From Casuarius casuarius (taxonomy: Eukaryota > Chordata > Aves > Casuariiformes > Casuariidae), in NCBI GenBank assembly GCA_003342895.1, contig PTFA01000028.1, forward strand, positions 3,203,581-3,267,580: a DNA stretch of 64,000 bases, read 5' to 3'. The notes below the pieces were generated by a model. That model searched no databases, was not told where the DNA came from, and saw only the letters and a list, made by a program, of their open reading frames with translations. The position numbers were made by a program, and so were the translations under genes. Shown here one piece after another: positions 38,601-53,600 of the stretch (its first letter is position 1; the number at the start of each line of letters is the position of its first letter).

Positions 38601-41600
38601 GCTAAGTTGTATCTGTAAAAGCTGTAGTTACTGCCTTGCTTGAGTCACAAGACACCTTTGGCAACACAGGGCAGCAGATACTTGCAGCATCCTGATGGCG
38701 CAGATGGTGTTGTGAAGCCCCCAGCACATTGCTAGAGCAGGCAGGGTTGTGAACCTCCCCCGAGACACATGTGTGATCACATTCCATAATCATATTTGTA
38801 ACTTGGAGGATGACAAGTATTTTATACTGTGATCATGCAGTGCATGAGTCTGCATGATTCAGGCTTACTGCTGTCATGCACCATGAGCTGCCGTATGGGG
38901 AGCAGGGAATGAGAAGAACTCTAAACTTCCCCTGAAAGACAGATGGCATCTGAAGCCCTCCCCAGCAAGTGGCTCCTCACATGGAAATGAAGTAAATCAG
39001 TCGTTCTTAAGCAATACGAATCAAGCTGGACAGTATGAATGTTTCATACAAGGAAGCTGATTCCTTTGTGGTGGTGTTTTCTGGCCATGCTTTTTCCCTA
39101 GAGAGTTTAGCAGAAGCTAAGAAGATCTCTGACCTTGTGCTTGTATTTCCCGACTCCTCTGCAGAATAAAGACAGTTCTGGTCACTGTGAAGGAAAGCCA
39201 ATGGGGATGCAATGAAAGAAATACCAGGAAGAGTTTGAAAGCTAGCTGAAACTTTTCAGATTCTTTTGCTGACAGAATTTCATGACATCTTTCTGCATTT
39301 TTCTGTGTGTGAAGTTTCTTATTCCTATTTGTAAAATTATTCCTAAATAATAAGTCAAAATAGAATTACAAAACACATAGTGAGTATGGTTTACTGGAAA
39401 TGTACATATCTTGTACATGGCCATATCTTGCATATAGTAAGTTTTGTGTGCCTGGTACGCGATAGAAATTTCTTGGATTTGATTAATTTTCGTTGAATTA
39501 TTAGGCATCTTGTAAGATGTCAAGTCTGTTTAAAAAAACCCCTTAAATTATATAATTAGAAATACTACCTGTTCATGTTGACAAGGAGTTAATCATGCTG
39601 CATTCTATTGTATGTTAAGTACGATGCAATTTAACTTCATAAATATACCCAAATGGAAATAGATACATTCCTCCAGTGCATAATTTTCCATTCATATTTT
39701 CTAAGGTAAGACATATGTCTCTTCACATAGCTAGCATCATGATTATATATCATTGTTTTATGTGTATGGGAGGGAACTTTAGTAAAGACCTTGGGGCAAG
39801 TTCCCACAAAGCAGAAACTGGCACAAGTACACTCACTAGAAAAGGTGTGTCAGTCAACAGGAGGAAAATATGATTGAAAGAAAAATGTGTTAATGCTTTA
39901 CACTAATGGTTATGAAATTATCTGCATGAAAGAAGACAACTACTTTAGCTAATTAGGAATCAGTGGAAATATAGGTTTTGTGTCAGACTAGACTGAGAAT
40001 TGAATAAATTACTGCTTGCATTTAATTGACATGTCAGGTTAACTAGCCAGAGTGATGCCTAAGGATTTAGCTATGGATTCAACTCTTTGATTTTAGGAAT
40101 CCGTGCAATTTTAATTCTTTTAAGCTTTGAAGTGAACAGCGTTGCAATGCCTGCTACTGCCTTTCATTTTTGTTATTCAGATGTTGTAGCTACAGAAATA
40201 GAGTTGAAAAGTGATAGATCTGGAAAACTTCGTTGTGAGAGTTTTTTCCAGACATCTGTAGTGTTAGCATGAAGGATCTTTATGCAAGATATAATGAAAA
40301 ATGTAGGTTTAAATCTGGACTGGGAGCATATCAAAAATTGTGATCTCCCTAGAGCGCCAAATGCGAAACCAGAGGGAAAAAATAGGGCTCTATTTGACTG
40401 ATGTGATTTTAGTCTTTCTTAAAGGATGGAAATTTGTAAATATATGCACATTAGCAAACGAGATGGTTTGATTTTGGCAAAAGAATCCATTCACAGTGGT
40501 TTTCATCAGAGAAAATGGTTTCTAGAGATGTAAAATTCTTAATTCATGATAGAAAAAAAAAAAAGAAACAATATGTAGCATCCAATAACTTCAGATTTTT
40601 CATTATCTTTTATAAGACATTCCTTTCCTATTCCTGAAGGCAGATAAATGGTAATTGTTCTGTTGAATCTGTTCTTAAAACTGTAGATCAGATTCGTTTG
40701 GTTTAGTTTCTTATTGATACTGTTTGGGATGAGGTCTAGAATAACACATTGTTTCTCAGTAGCCTTTACACTGGTTATGACCTAATGATATTATACAAAA
40801 GTATCTGCGTATGTTTGCATCAGGGAAGCTGAGAAAGGTAGTGTATGGACCTGGCTCTTTTCTCGTTGTATTTGTGTAAGACACGTCTCTTGCAGTCAGA
40901 GGAGTTATACAATGTAAAGCTGATGCAAGTGTGATAAAAATCATGTGAAATATGCTTTGAACTATGGAGTGTTAAAAGCCATCTGAAAATATACAAGCTG
41001 TTTCCCCATGGTTCCAAGTCAGCAGAGGATTTTGGCAAGTGCTTAAGTCTCAGTAACTTAGGGCCTTATTCAAATAAGCAGTTATTGCTGCCAGCACTGG
41101 AGGTGGTTAATGGGATCTCATATTGAGGGCTTCGTTGAATAAGGTCGCTTTCGTTGGTTGGAACCTGTTAAATAATGAGTAACAGGTACAAAAAAGGTCA
41201 TCACAGCTCTGCATATGTGACCGTTGTCAGTTAATTTTTTTTTAATATTACTGCTGTATAAACTCCTTTTGAATACATTTGACTTGCTCATCTCCTGAAC
41301 TAAAACATAGTTATACCCAATACAGTACACACTTAACATGTCTCCTGTTTGAAACAGCATCCTTTGTAGCCAGCTGCAGACCAACCCCTTATCACCTGCA
41401 GAATAGCATGTACAGATGCTTTTCCACATATTTTGACTTTGTTTTCCTAATGTGTTTCACAGCATTTTTTTAAATAGTGCTAATACTGCTATTTTTACTG
41501 TTCACCCTGCACAGTACGCAAATTCTTTCTGTTGTTCTTTTACTTGAGAAAAGGAGAGAAATTGTTTAAAGCCAGAGGATAACATGATAATGAAGGTCCA

Positions 41601-44600
41601 GATTTGTAAGGGAGGCTCCTGGGCAGATGTGGAATTTTGAGCTGCCTTCAACTTTGTCTTTTCTGATTGATTAGATGTCAAATTGAGAACACCCATTTAA
41701 TTCCAAATGGGATGGTTGTCCTTTCTGTGTCTAGTATATTCTTTCTGCTCTTAGTATAGGTGACTGTGTAGGTATGCACAGAGCTCATTCAGTGCTCAGC
41801 ATAAGTTGTAATAAAAATAAAATGAGATGGAAACATATAAGACAGTGTAGCTGAATAGCAACAGCACTTGTATCTTAAAGGTTCAAAATCACCTTGACTT
41901 AGTAGAACAAATAAGATCTTATTTAACTCTGCAACGGATAACAGCAAAATTCTCTGCAACTGATAACAGCAAATTTGTCTCCTCTTCATACCACAGAACA
42001 CCGAGTTTCATGCTCTGCCGTAAGACATCAATGTCTGTGGGACACTTGGTGGAAGTGAATCATAGGGGAAGTATTTTTTCCTCTTGGGAATAACACTGAC
42101 ATTTGTTTAAAGCAGATGGCAAAAGGGATTAAATCACATGGCAGAGTGATACCAAAGTGAAAAATATGTCGTTATATGTCATCTGCAATTAGTATATTTC
42201 AAGTAACACTTGCTTTTCAGCTCTGTAGTGTTAGGGGCTTATACTTCTGTTACTCCTTTTCTCATCTCCAAATACTTCTCATTTCTGAACGTAACCACAG
42301 TGGATGAAGTGGTATTATATAACTTTTTAATTAAGGCAGTTAATGGTGTTCTGTTTTTATTCTGTATACTAATATAAGTACAGCATTTCCTGTGTAATGC
42401 CTGTGTGATTTTATTCTTTCTGATATCTTCTCATTTAGAGTTCACTCATTAGGAAGGAAGTTTAAAACAGAGTCACGTCTTCATGAGAATGAATGGAGTG
42501 TAGAGATTCTTCAACCCCTTTCTTTTGAGGTGCCACTGGCACTGGAGAAACGGTGCACGTCTCTCTCGGTTTGCTCGTGTGTATGGTTCCAGTAACTTCG
42601 ATGCAGTGGCTTTTGAAGTCAATAGGATTAGTAGCATCAGTGAGATCGCAGTGGTTTGGACTATCATCTCTTATACACAGTTATTCTTTACTTAAGTAAG
42701 GTTGTTCCAAAAGGTCTGGATTTCAGGGAGCTAGAAAGAGGGAAAAGAGCAAATTTCCAAGCAGAAGACCCTGCACAGGGAATGCTTTGCTGGAGCTTTG
42801 CTGCTGCTCCTTCTGGTTTGTAGTCGAGCAGCTGCGGCTCAGGAGTTGTGCCGAGTTGAGACTTTGGCAGCATGTCCACAGGGAGAGAGGTGATCTCTCA
42901 GGAAAAGAAGTCACAGAACAATAGAGCCTCGCTAATCGCTGTTTGATGTCAGGAAGATAGGTTGGGAGGTCCCTGTTAGTCTTATGTAATGTGTTCGGTG
43001 GGTGGAGGCCTGGTTGGGTGACTTGCTTTAGTACATTAAAAATGTTTTGTATACATTTTTGTAATGCACTTAAAGCCTGAAATAGATGCACAAGTATGAA
43101 TAAATAATGCACCCTAATGGCAGGGAGAAGCTGTTTATGGATGATCAAATTGTGCAAGATACTGAGTATGCAAACACACCCAGTAAAATCATATAGCTGA
43201 ATCATCAAGTGTATCTGTCTGGCTTATTTTGAAAAGTACAATCTCATTTTAATTATTTAGTTTTATACTTTACATATTCCGGGAAATGGCCTGTAGCATG
43301 TTGTGTAAAAGTAGTGAAGTCATAGTAATATGAAACCTCCTCAGCAGCATCTGCTGTTAAATATTTATTGAGAAACTGGGGAAGATTGTCTGTCTGTCTT
43401 TTACTGGCATTCATCACCAGAGCCCCTGCTTGCCTTCCACATAAATTATACTGGCAGTCACCAAATTGCTAGAGGAGACTTCATGGAGTATCTTGATCTG
43501 CCTCCTCAGATGCTATAAAAGACTTTCCTTTGGGTGTAAATTTTTGGTGGGATAGCAGAGGACAAGAGTCTTGGTGCTGTTCTGGATGTTGTTTAGTTTA
43601 ATCAAGTGAAAAGATTTACAACAGTAACCTGCCTAGGTTCCTCTAGTGTCCCCTGGAAGTTTGGTCTAGAGCTTAAACATAAAATGCTATGAAATAAATG
43701 TGATTTGACTGTATTGGTTTAGTGTTTGCCAATAAAAATCCAAAAAACCCATGTGCCTTTAAAAGCCATTGAATATACTCTGCGTTAAAGAACACATGAC
43801 AGACGCAGTAACTAGTGTATTTGGCAAGGATGAAAAGCGATTTCTCTTTTAATTATTTAATGAATTTTAACTCTTTTAATTGAGTTTTGCGAATTGCATG
43901 ACAGTCGTTGGTGACAGCAAGTGCTGCTGAGAAGCTGTCTCCCATGTGCAGGAACCCACCGCTACAGCAGACAGGCAGCGGGAAGGGGGAGAAGATTCTG
44001 CGTTAAATACAGGCAGTTTTGAACTGAACCTGGAAATAAGTGGAGGACGGTATTTTAAAGTGTAAAGAGGTAGCATCACTTTTTCCTGCTCTGGAGCCAT
44101 GGGCTGGGACCATGGCAGAGCTGCAGTGCTCAATCCAGGGGTGGGAAGGCTGTGGAAGGGATCAGGCAAAAGCCGAGCTGGGGCCTGTGGAGCCTCTTCA
44201 GGGGGATTTGTGATTAAGAAAACTTGTAGTAAAGGCAAGACAGAAGGAGGTGGTGATGAATTCAGGCTTATAGGTGAGATTGGTGTTACCCATAGCAGAG
44301 AGAAAGGGGAGCAGAAGGGAGGAAAGCAGATCCTGGTACCTTCCGTTCACTGCAGAAAAGCATTTGGCTGAAGGGATAAAGACATGTTTGCTTGATAATT
44401 GTGCTTTTCTTCTGGCTTTGATGTACAGTCTTCCCTTTAGCTTTTATGCAAAGTGTTTTCACAGCAGTTATTTTTTCACAGAGCATTTAGCAAACAACTA
44501 AGAAGAGCACCCAGTTCAAAATATTTGATCACACCCTGAAACTTCCTATGCTTACAATGCAAAGCTTGTGGAATGTGCAACTGTTCAATTTTCGCTGTTT

Positions 44601-47600
44601 AATGACTGCAAGAAACAAACATCAGTGTGTGCTTCCTGCCAGCGTGGTTAAAAACACAGGGAGATAAAAAATGGCTGTGTTAATACTCAAACTGCAGTCA
44701 AACATTAGTGAATGTTTCTCTCTTTTGAGCTCGGTGGAGAGCAAGCATCTCTGTGACTATCAGATAAGAAGCTTTTCTCAGGTGCTAGCTCTTATAGCAG
44801 CACCCATATTTTTTCCTACATTAATCAGTAAACAGCAACTTCTATTAAAGGGTAAGATTAGCATGTAATTGATTTGAAACAGGTGTTTGCATTATTTTTG
44901 CTTCTACAGCAACTCTTTATATTGGCTTAGTATTCCTCTGCCTCTTACTTCGGGTTTTGATCTTGTCAGCATTTATGAGTGAAAAGTGTTGGATCTGGCC
45001 TGTTGTTGGGAAACCACCATTTAAAACTGAGGTGCTTAGGAGGTGGCTGAGAGTGTTTTATAAATGACCTCCCCATGCCGCTTTTGTAGAAGTTGTGCCC
45101 TCATGTTAGGGTATTTGCCAAAGTGCAGAGCACGTTCCTTTGTGTTGCATCTGAAAGACTGCCCAAAAGCTGGGGACAAAACTGATGGTTTCCCAAGGTC
45201 TTCAATTTAATTTTTATTTCAAAGCAAACTTTTGTAGTTGAAAAAAAGCCATAAAACATGAAGCAAGGTTAATCAGCACAACAATGTCTGTCTGTGGTAA
45301 CAGAGAGCTCCAAACGATAGTTTTGATGTGTAGACGTCCCACTTTGTTTCAAAGGGAGCGAATTCATGGGCAGAGATGCTGTTTTCTCAGGGTTAATGCT
45401 GACTGCTCTGCCCTTGGTGAGGGAAGGGGAGGAAGCTGCGCTGTAGCATTTTACCTGTGGCGTGCAAACCAGGACGGTGGGCGAGGAACGCATGGGGACG
45501 TGTTGGCCGTTAGCAGAAAGCAGAGCTGGTTTCATCAGCTGCCAAATATTTGGAAATGCTGTTGGGATTGTAACTTGATGGGATTTTTGTTTCTCCAGCA
45601 AGCTTTCAAACTGGAGCTTTACCTATGGACTGCAGTTTGCTTTAGCCCCCGGCCAAATGCCACCTGCAGATTACATGACAGAGTTGGGGGGCAGTTGCAC
45701 CTTGCTTCAGATGTCTGAGTTAGGCACCCGAATTAAGAGGCTCCAGGCACTTACCGTGCATCCTCAGCGGTGTGGTCGACTGGATAAGAGAGATGCCCTT
45801 CCCTCTCTGGGAGGGCTGCAGTTTGCGGGGCGCGCTGGCGCGGGACGGCAGCCGCGCCGCGTGGAGCAGGGGCCCGGCACAGGCAGCTGGTAACGCGTGC
45901 CGTGGTCCTTTGTAGGAAGGGTGTTCTCAGGGTTTTATGATTATTTTCTCTTGATCATTTGAGTGCAGCTGTGTTTAATGAGCTGGAGGAGAAGTAGGTC
46001 AATAAAACATGTGTTTGTTGTTAGCAGAATACCTGTTGGACCATGTGTACGTCTGTAATTGACCATCTAAAGCTTCAAAGCTTAACACAAAGACAACTTA
46101 ACAGGGAATTCATACCTAAATAAATTAATATTAAGCAGTAGCAGACGGCTGGCAGGCAGTACGCCCTGCCAACGTGAGACTGTGGGTATTTAATGCACAG
46201 ACAGTTTATGATTTCAAGCCAGGTCTGTTTTTAAGCCTCTCTTATTGATATGCATTAAAAACAGCATGCCAAAAATATTTTAGAAGCTGTGTGCTTTAAA
46301 TCTAACACAACTGATAACAAAGCCATGTACGTAGGTTAAATTTTTAAATTATTTTAACCTAGGGGTATGTTATGAACTTGATGTTAAAGCACTGTCACTG
46401 ACAGTGTCTGAGCTTGAGATGTTTTTGAAATGTTGTCTTTGATACCGCCAGTGTTAGAAATAGAGTGCGTTTTTGCTTGGCTTTAATAAAAGAAGAAAGG
46501 ACTACATCATCACATGACTCCAAAACCTGAGGCTTTGAGACAAGTATCAAAAAAATGAGTTGGAGCTACTATGAAGCTTTATGAAAAGGCAGCTTCAGCA
46601 AACTAAATGTACTGTATATTTCACACTATCCAAGAACTTGGTCTGAATTCTCTGACCAAAGCTCTCTAAGGAATTATGAGGTGAAACCAGAAAACAGCAT
46701 CACCTTGTTTTATCTAAGCCAACAGCTAAACAAAGAACAGAAACATACAGAATAATGGCATTTCCAGTAATTTTACTGTGATCAAAACTCCAAAGTACAG
46801 ACATGAAGAAGAGTTATGTTGCAGACCTTTATTATCATAGACTTTGAATTCTTTCTGCTCTCTGTCTTGTAACAAAAATGTGTGCCAAAATCTGATGAGG
46901 CTAATTAACCTAGGATCTATTCTGATCTAGTTGCTTATCTGCTTTTTGTGAAAAGACCTCTTATTCATGAAGATACTTGTTTGCCTAAGAAGAGCAGCTG
47001 CTTTTTCTTCTGTTGGACTAGTTAAAAGTAAATAGCAGCATTAAAATTCTCAGATTGATTTCCTGTCTTTTCAGTCAGTTGAGAATGAATTGGGCTCTTT
47101 CCTTGGTAGCTTCAGGGTCAAAATATTTCCCTCGTGTTTTTGAAACCCAGGAACAAATTCAGTTCGGTTCCTGCTGTAAAATCAGACCTTCTGAGGTGCT
47201 AAGGCCAGCTTCTCAAGGGTATTTGAGATCTCCCAGAGATTTGTCCTCAGATCCTCAAATCTTAGAGATGGCATTTCTATACAAAATGGGCCTAACCCTT
47301 TCTTCAGTGCTTTGGCAGCAGAAATGGCCTGGTTATTCCATCAGTGGAGGCAGTGNCTGTGCTGCCCCGGCAGGTTTTGTATTGCCCCGTGTTGTTCCAT
47401 CTCCCCCTCCTTCCCTCCAACTAGCAGATCCATAAACAACTGAACCTGCAATATGGAAAATCCATTGGAAATTGGGAAAGTTCTTAGTAGGCACTAAAAA
47501 AGCAATCAAAACCTCTTATAGAGCCTTTTTCTGCAGGGAAAGGGAGAGAGGCCAAGAGAGCTGGAGCTCCCCAGGGGACTGACTATTGCTAATGATTCTG

Positions 47601-50600
47601 GGTAGAAACCATGAGGAGCATCATTAAAGACAAGGAGCTGTGGCAGGATTGCTGGTGGGGACTTTTCAGTGGAGCTTACAGAAGTTAGGCTGCCATTTGC
47701 TATTGAATTGCAATGGCAAATGAGGGCTTATTTCCGCTGAATTCCTCTGAATGTCCCAGACCCAGTGCTATTACACTTAGAACTGTTTTTTAGGTGTCTG
47801 CTTGTGCTTTGCATTATGCATGAGTGCCACTGGGGGGATTAAATACAGCAGCTCTGCCATTTCAAATAGCTTTGGGCTGAAGTTGATGTGTCAGCTGTCA
47901 GTCCAGATGAACTTGGTATAAAAACTGGCAAACTTAACTCCATGTATTTTTTTTCAAAGGGAATAATGGTTTTAAGAATCTTTAACATGTTTGATGCCAG
48001 AAGTGGCATAAATCTCTCTTCATTTAATGAAATTTTATTTTGTAAAGAGGACTAAAGCATGACATAGAGCTGTGAAAGCCACAGCAGCCTCATTCAGTGT
48101 ATACTATGTTTCTGTAAAGTCCGTGTGGTGAGTTCCCTTTCTTCCCAAAATAGCTGGGAAGAAAAAGCCCCTGGTACCCAAGCTGGCCTGACCTCACAGC
48201 TGACCCAGCTCAGAGCAGGAGCTTGGACTAGAGACCTGCTGAAATCCCTTCCAACCTGCCTGCAATACTGTCAAATTAGGGTCAGAGCTGCAGGGGAAAA
48301 ACTGAGGGCTTTATATCAAAAACGCAGACACTTGAGAGAGTTTTATTGCCTGGAGTATTTCCTATCCTTGCTGTAATCATCAGTGTGGGTACTCCAGGCT
48401 TACCTGAAGAGCTCAGGTTCACTGAGGGGGGTGTGTGTGTGTGTAGGAGAAAATCTGTGGCATTTATTTGATGTGGAAATGCTTACATCCTCTGACAACA
48501 GACAGAAGGAGGGAATCAGTGTGACTAATTAGTTGTTTACTCGGCTTTTTGTGCCCCCCTTCCCCCCCCTCCTGCCAGGAGCAAGGGCTGTGTTTGTTTT
48601 GGGTAGGTATTGATCTCAGATTTGTGCAAATTCCATTGCTTTGTCTCTTACCTTCTGTCAGGGTTAAACTATGCCACAAATCCTGTCTCTTAGTGCTATG
48701 GGGAGGGGAGGGTAAGGTAGTTAGGATGCATAACGCTACTTTTTTCGTTTACCCACAGTGCGTTAGCATGTTTTTAGCCAATAGCTGATAGTTCTCTGAA
48801 TCTGGAACAAGACCCCACTTTGAGCACTGAGGTCCCCTTAGAAACTCTCGTGAAAGCTGGCTCCACATGCTTCAGGTGTATAGTTTGCCTTTTATTGTTA
48901 CTTATTTGTTGCTTAGAAATGCCATTTGTGAGATTAAGATGTTTCTGTGCAGTTGCTTGATATCTATCCTTACGCTAGAGCTATGCTTATGGAAAACAGG
49001 GCAAGATTTGGATTCATTTCTAATGTTGGATTTGGCAATATGTGTCTGTGTGCGTGAGACAATTTGTGATTTTTTTCCAGAATTCTGTTGAAACAGCCTC
49101 TAACTCCTTTTGAGATAATTGAGGGGAAAAAAATCCAAAACATCACAGATTTTTTTATAGCATATATGAAATGGTCTGAGCTGAGGAGAAAAGAAGGAAA
49201 AGCTGGAATTAAGTGGTATTATTTGCTATGGTGTGTCACTGCTGGGCTGAACTGGCTACATGGCCTCAAAATGTCGAAGTGCTCTCACAAGTCACCTCAT
49301 TCCTGGTCTCCAACCTCAAGCATATCCCTCTGATGTGGAGTTTGACCAGCCCAACACTGAAGGAGCAGACTTGTCTGCTGTTCACTTTTGGCTAGTGTGT
49401 ACTTGGTGCAGCTAGGAATCTGGCTCTTTAAGAAAGTTACCTGGGTTGTTAGGGGAGAATTAAATTTTGCATAGTTGAGAAACAGTTTCAATGTGTGCAT
49501 AAGCTCCAAGCTTCCCCAGGGTTCGTCTTTATCAAGGGAAGCCTTCAGATTCCTCTTCAGGGCATCTACTCAATTGCATGCCACTGCTAGCCTTAAATTC
49601 GTGTCCCAGACCCGTGCAAGTTTGCCTTGGCCAGGGCTGGTGGCATGGAGGAAAGACTCCTATTCATCACGAGGCCTTCGAACAGCCAGGTGGCTGCGTG
49701 CAGCGTTGCGGTGATGCCCGGGAGCCTCGCTGGCATCGCCAGGGCCCGGCTGTGGGGCGATGCCGACCACCCTCGGCTGCTGCCGGCGTCGAGGAGAGCT
49801 GAGGGCCTGCGGAGGCTCGCAGAAGGCTGTCTGAAAAGGCTCTGGGCTATACCTTAGCTTCCTTAAACCTTCAGTCATCCGGCAGTATTTTGTGTACTTG
49901 TATAAATGTGAAGAAAAAATTGTATTACTCAGCTGTAAGTGTGAGAGAGGCATGGTGCGGCCAGGTGCAGTCACCTTTGCTCGTCCTTGCTGCATACGAG
50001 CACCGAGCACCGGTGGGGAGCGAGGCGGTGGGGCCGCGGGAGCCCCAGGCCCGCGAGGGTCGAAGGCGGGCGCAGTGCAGCGCTCCGGGCTCTGCGGGCT
50101 GGCGATGATGTGGCTGCTGGGCTGCTGGGCGCGCTGTTGAGCTGAGCACGCCGGGCCGCGGCAGCACCCGGCAGCTCCCAAGTTAGCAGAGGAAAGGAAG
50201 AAGCAAATGGCAAATTTAAAGACTAGGAAAGGGAAGATTACAAAACTCATTTGGTGGCTGGTGTTGGCAGGTGAGTTAAGATCATAACAAAGAGGCTCAT
50301 AAAAGGCAGATGGTATGGATTACGTGCCAGATAAATAAGGACCAAGTTCTTACTGTCAGTCATAATATTGCAGAAATCAGGGCTGCAAAGGAGCTCAGGA
50401 GGTTGCTTGTGTATGCCCTGCGCTGCCCTTGGGCACCACCAGTTTCTGACGAGTATTAGGTGCTTCCAGGCAGTCTCCTTCGGTAGAAGCCCCATCAGCC
50501 AGCCGTCCTCTGCCCCGCTCACTGCATGGACTCCTAAGTAATGCTTTTTTTGGTGGGAGGAGTTTGAGCATACTTAGTTGTTGGAGTTGTTTAGTAGGCA

Positions 50601-53600
50601 GCAGCTGATACTTTCCAGCCTGATTCTGAAGGTTTCCTCCCTATTTTGGAAGAGCATTTAGTGAGGAGGGTTTCTCTCAGCATCACAGTGGCTGTTCAGC
50701 GCCAAGGGCAGCGCGTGCCCCCGTGCTGCGGGCGCAGCAGCAACGCACCGGTGAGCTTGGGGAAGTCGTCTTGGCAGCTGCCCCTGCTCTGCATAACAAG
50801 AGCCCGCGCAGCATATCAGTAACCGTACAGCAGGTCCCCTCTCCTCCCCTCTACCTTCACCCGAGGCTCTTATTACCAATTCCGGGCAGTTTTCCATCCC
50901 TCCCAGAGCAGCTGCTCCCATCGTGGCATCTCGCTGCCTACTGCAATACCAGCTGGTCTCCGGCATGGCATGAAGCACGAGACAGCAGGGCCCCTGCCCA
51001 CCTCCAGGCAGCCTGCGGCGGCCTGGGGACACACTGTGCTTTTATTAGGCAGAGCCTGTCTTCTGGGCCACCCAAACGCGGCCAAAACCAGCACGTGCCC
51101 TCGTCTGTCAGATGCAGCAGAACGTTTCCAGTCCCAGAAACCGCTTGTCACTCCGGTAATAACAGGCTCTCACCTCCTCAGTACTCTCCTACTGTTCAGG
51201 TTCTCTTAATGCAAAAGCTGAAAAGATAGAAAAGCAGCTAAACTAGGTACAAATCATTTATTTCAATAGCGACAGAATCTGATTTTTATCCCCTGCTTCC
51301 ATTTCTTAGCTCTGCTTCTCAGAATTGTAACAGTTGATGAGAAATGGTTTGGAAACAGCTACTCTTCTAATTGGAGGAGCAATTAGTGTTTAGTTTTGAT
51401 GGTAGAAAATAACTGCATGTAAGATGTTTCTTTTCTAGGTTTTTTTCAAATTTGTAATTAGGCTTCTCCAATTATGTACTTCATAAACTTTGGAAACAGA
51501 TCTTTCAAATAAGTGCTTGCTGCCTGATATTCTTATGCACTTAGCTTTGTTAAGGTGAATAGATTTGTAGGGCTTAAAAGGAGTATTAATGTGGGTAAAA
51601 TTACCCTGAAATGTAAGTGTTCAAAGGATGAGGACCTTCCACTGGTAGTGCTCTTTTCAATAAATAAATAAAATCAAAGTATACATTTTCCGTAAAGAAG
51701 AATAGACATAGGATATTTCTGGTTTCTTGAATCTGTGTCTGCAAATTGTAGTCTTTTTTCTAATATGGCTATCAAAAAGAAAGAAAGGCAAATGTCAACT
51801 TTAGCAAAGAAGAACTCTTCAATTAAGTTCAGGAGTCAAATCCTGCAAATCCAGAGTAACTCACCTGCAGTCAAGACTTACTCTGGATTTTCACTGAGAG
51901 CAAAACATGATCCTTTCAATCCAGTGTAAAACAAAAGAAAGGGAATTTGGGATTATTTTTCTTACATCCTGTGTCACTCTGTTATGACCAAGCACTGCTT
52001 TTGTACATCTACCTCGTCCCTGGCACAGCGCCTGCAATCTCAGTGGCAGTCACAGCATATATTCAGTTTATACTGGAAGCCAAATCCCCGGAGCCTGTTT
52101 GCTCCCCTCAGCTGTGCGAATATCAAAGAGGAGAGTGCGCTGAAGGCAGAGGCCGTGATACGATGTGTTCCCACATGCCCGTCGCGTAATCGTCTCCTGC
52201 TGCTCTGCACGGCTGGTGGCAGGGAGGCAGCCGGAGCAGAGGCCGAGGCTTTGGAGGGTGCCAGCAAACTTGTTTATCCTTAAACTCTCGCCTCCGTGAA
52301 CAAGACTGGGGAAAGCTGCGTGTGTCTGGGGAATGCTAAATGTGGGTAGGTGTCATTTTAAATCGCTACTGTTCAGAGTGGCACCGCATGCAAAAACAAG
52401 CATCTCCTGTATACTAGGTTTTGCTCGCACGTACATTTGCGAGAAGGGTTAGGGAGTAGGGCAGGCACAAAATGCCTTTTCACCTCTCTGCACGAATGAC
52501 AAAGGGCTCCAGGAGCCCCATGCTGGGGTTGGTGGCTTCTGGCATTACCTGTGCTGACTGTGGGAGCGGTGCCAAGCTCTGCTTCTTCCTACTTGGTCAT
52601 TTTTGTAGAGTTAAGAGTGAAAAGTTAACCCTCCTGAAGTAATAGCAGAAGTAGATCGAGCTGGGATTACAGTCCAAAGGAAGGAGCAAGCATTGCAGCC
52701 CTGTCCGTTGCAGGCAGTCGTTCCTCTTCCCTGAGGGTGACGATGTGTGCTTCCTTCTTACACAGCTTGTTATTCTGGTAAATGTTGCTTTGCAGAAATA
52801 AAGATGCAGAAATGCCAACTACAGTGTAGTTCCTGAGGGCCTGAAGTGGTACACAAAGCTGAGTAAGAAAAACCCCCAAACATGGTTGTTGTTTTTGAGT
52901 AACCCACAGATGATAGCAAAAGCCTTCAAAGCTCTACCCTGAAAAAGAAGTATGTGATTCTGTTTTCCCCGTCTGAAGGGGAAAATTTGAAAGATAACAA
53001 ATGGAGATCCTTGTGAAATAATTTATTAGTGTTTGGGAGCATGTATTATCTTCACTTCACACCTAAAGGATTGAAACAAGAAATAGAGTAGGTGGCTTGC
53101 CTGAACTGACACAGATAGTCTTGGCAGAGAAAGTTGAATGATTATACAGCTATTACAGACTGCAAGTGCAAGTCAGGTAGACTTAACTGAGATGTACTCC
53201 CTTTAGTCTTTTTCATCCAGAAAAAAAAAAAAGACTTGCAAATAAAATTTATGTACCGCTGGACACTCTATTAATTTTACAAATGAGTTATCTTACTAAT
53301 AAAGGATAATTATGTACTGTATGTTGCCCTCCAGCCCAACTCTTAGAGCGTTTATGCCTTTCCATTAGTGTGTCTGGTTAGTAAAGTATAAAACTCTTTT
53401 ATAGATCATTTTGCATGTGCTTTTAGTACTATTGCAAATATAATGACACTGATCCAAACCTTTGGATAACAGTGGGAAGACTTGAACAGATTTTTGGAAA
53501 TCTGGATAAGATGCCTTTCTCTAGGCTTTAGTATAATTCTTTATACATAAATGTTTTCCTTTCTAGATAGATGCTGTAAGCTAGGAAGTAATGCTTTAAC

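Noticed and set aside
42723..43208. 161-codon minus-strand open frame in the last intron
   Set aside because: No domain, family resemblance or promoter-like context; the length is not exceptional for 16 kb of intron.
49660..50250. 196-codon minus-strand open frame, the longest single frame in the window
   Set aside because: It lies in CpG-rich sequence where several overlapping frames on both strands are open. The protein is Pro/Ala/Ser/Arg-rich with no recognisable domain.
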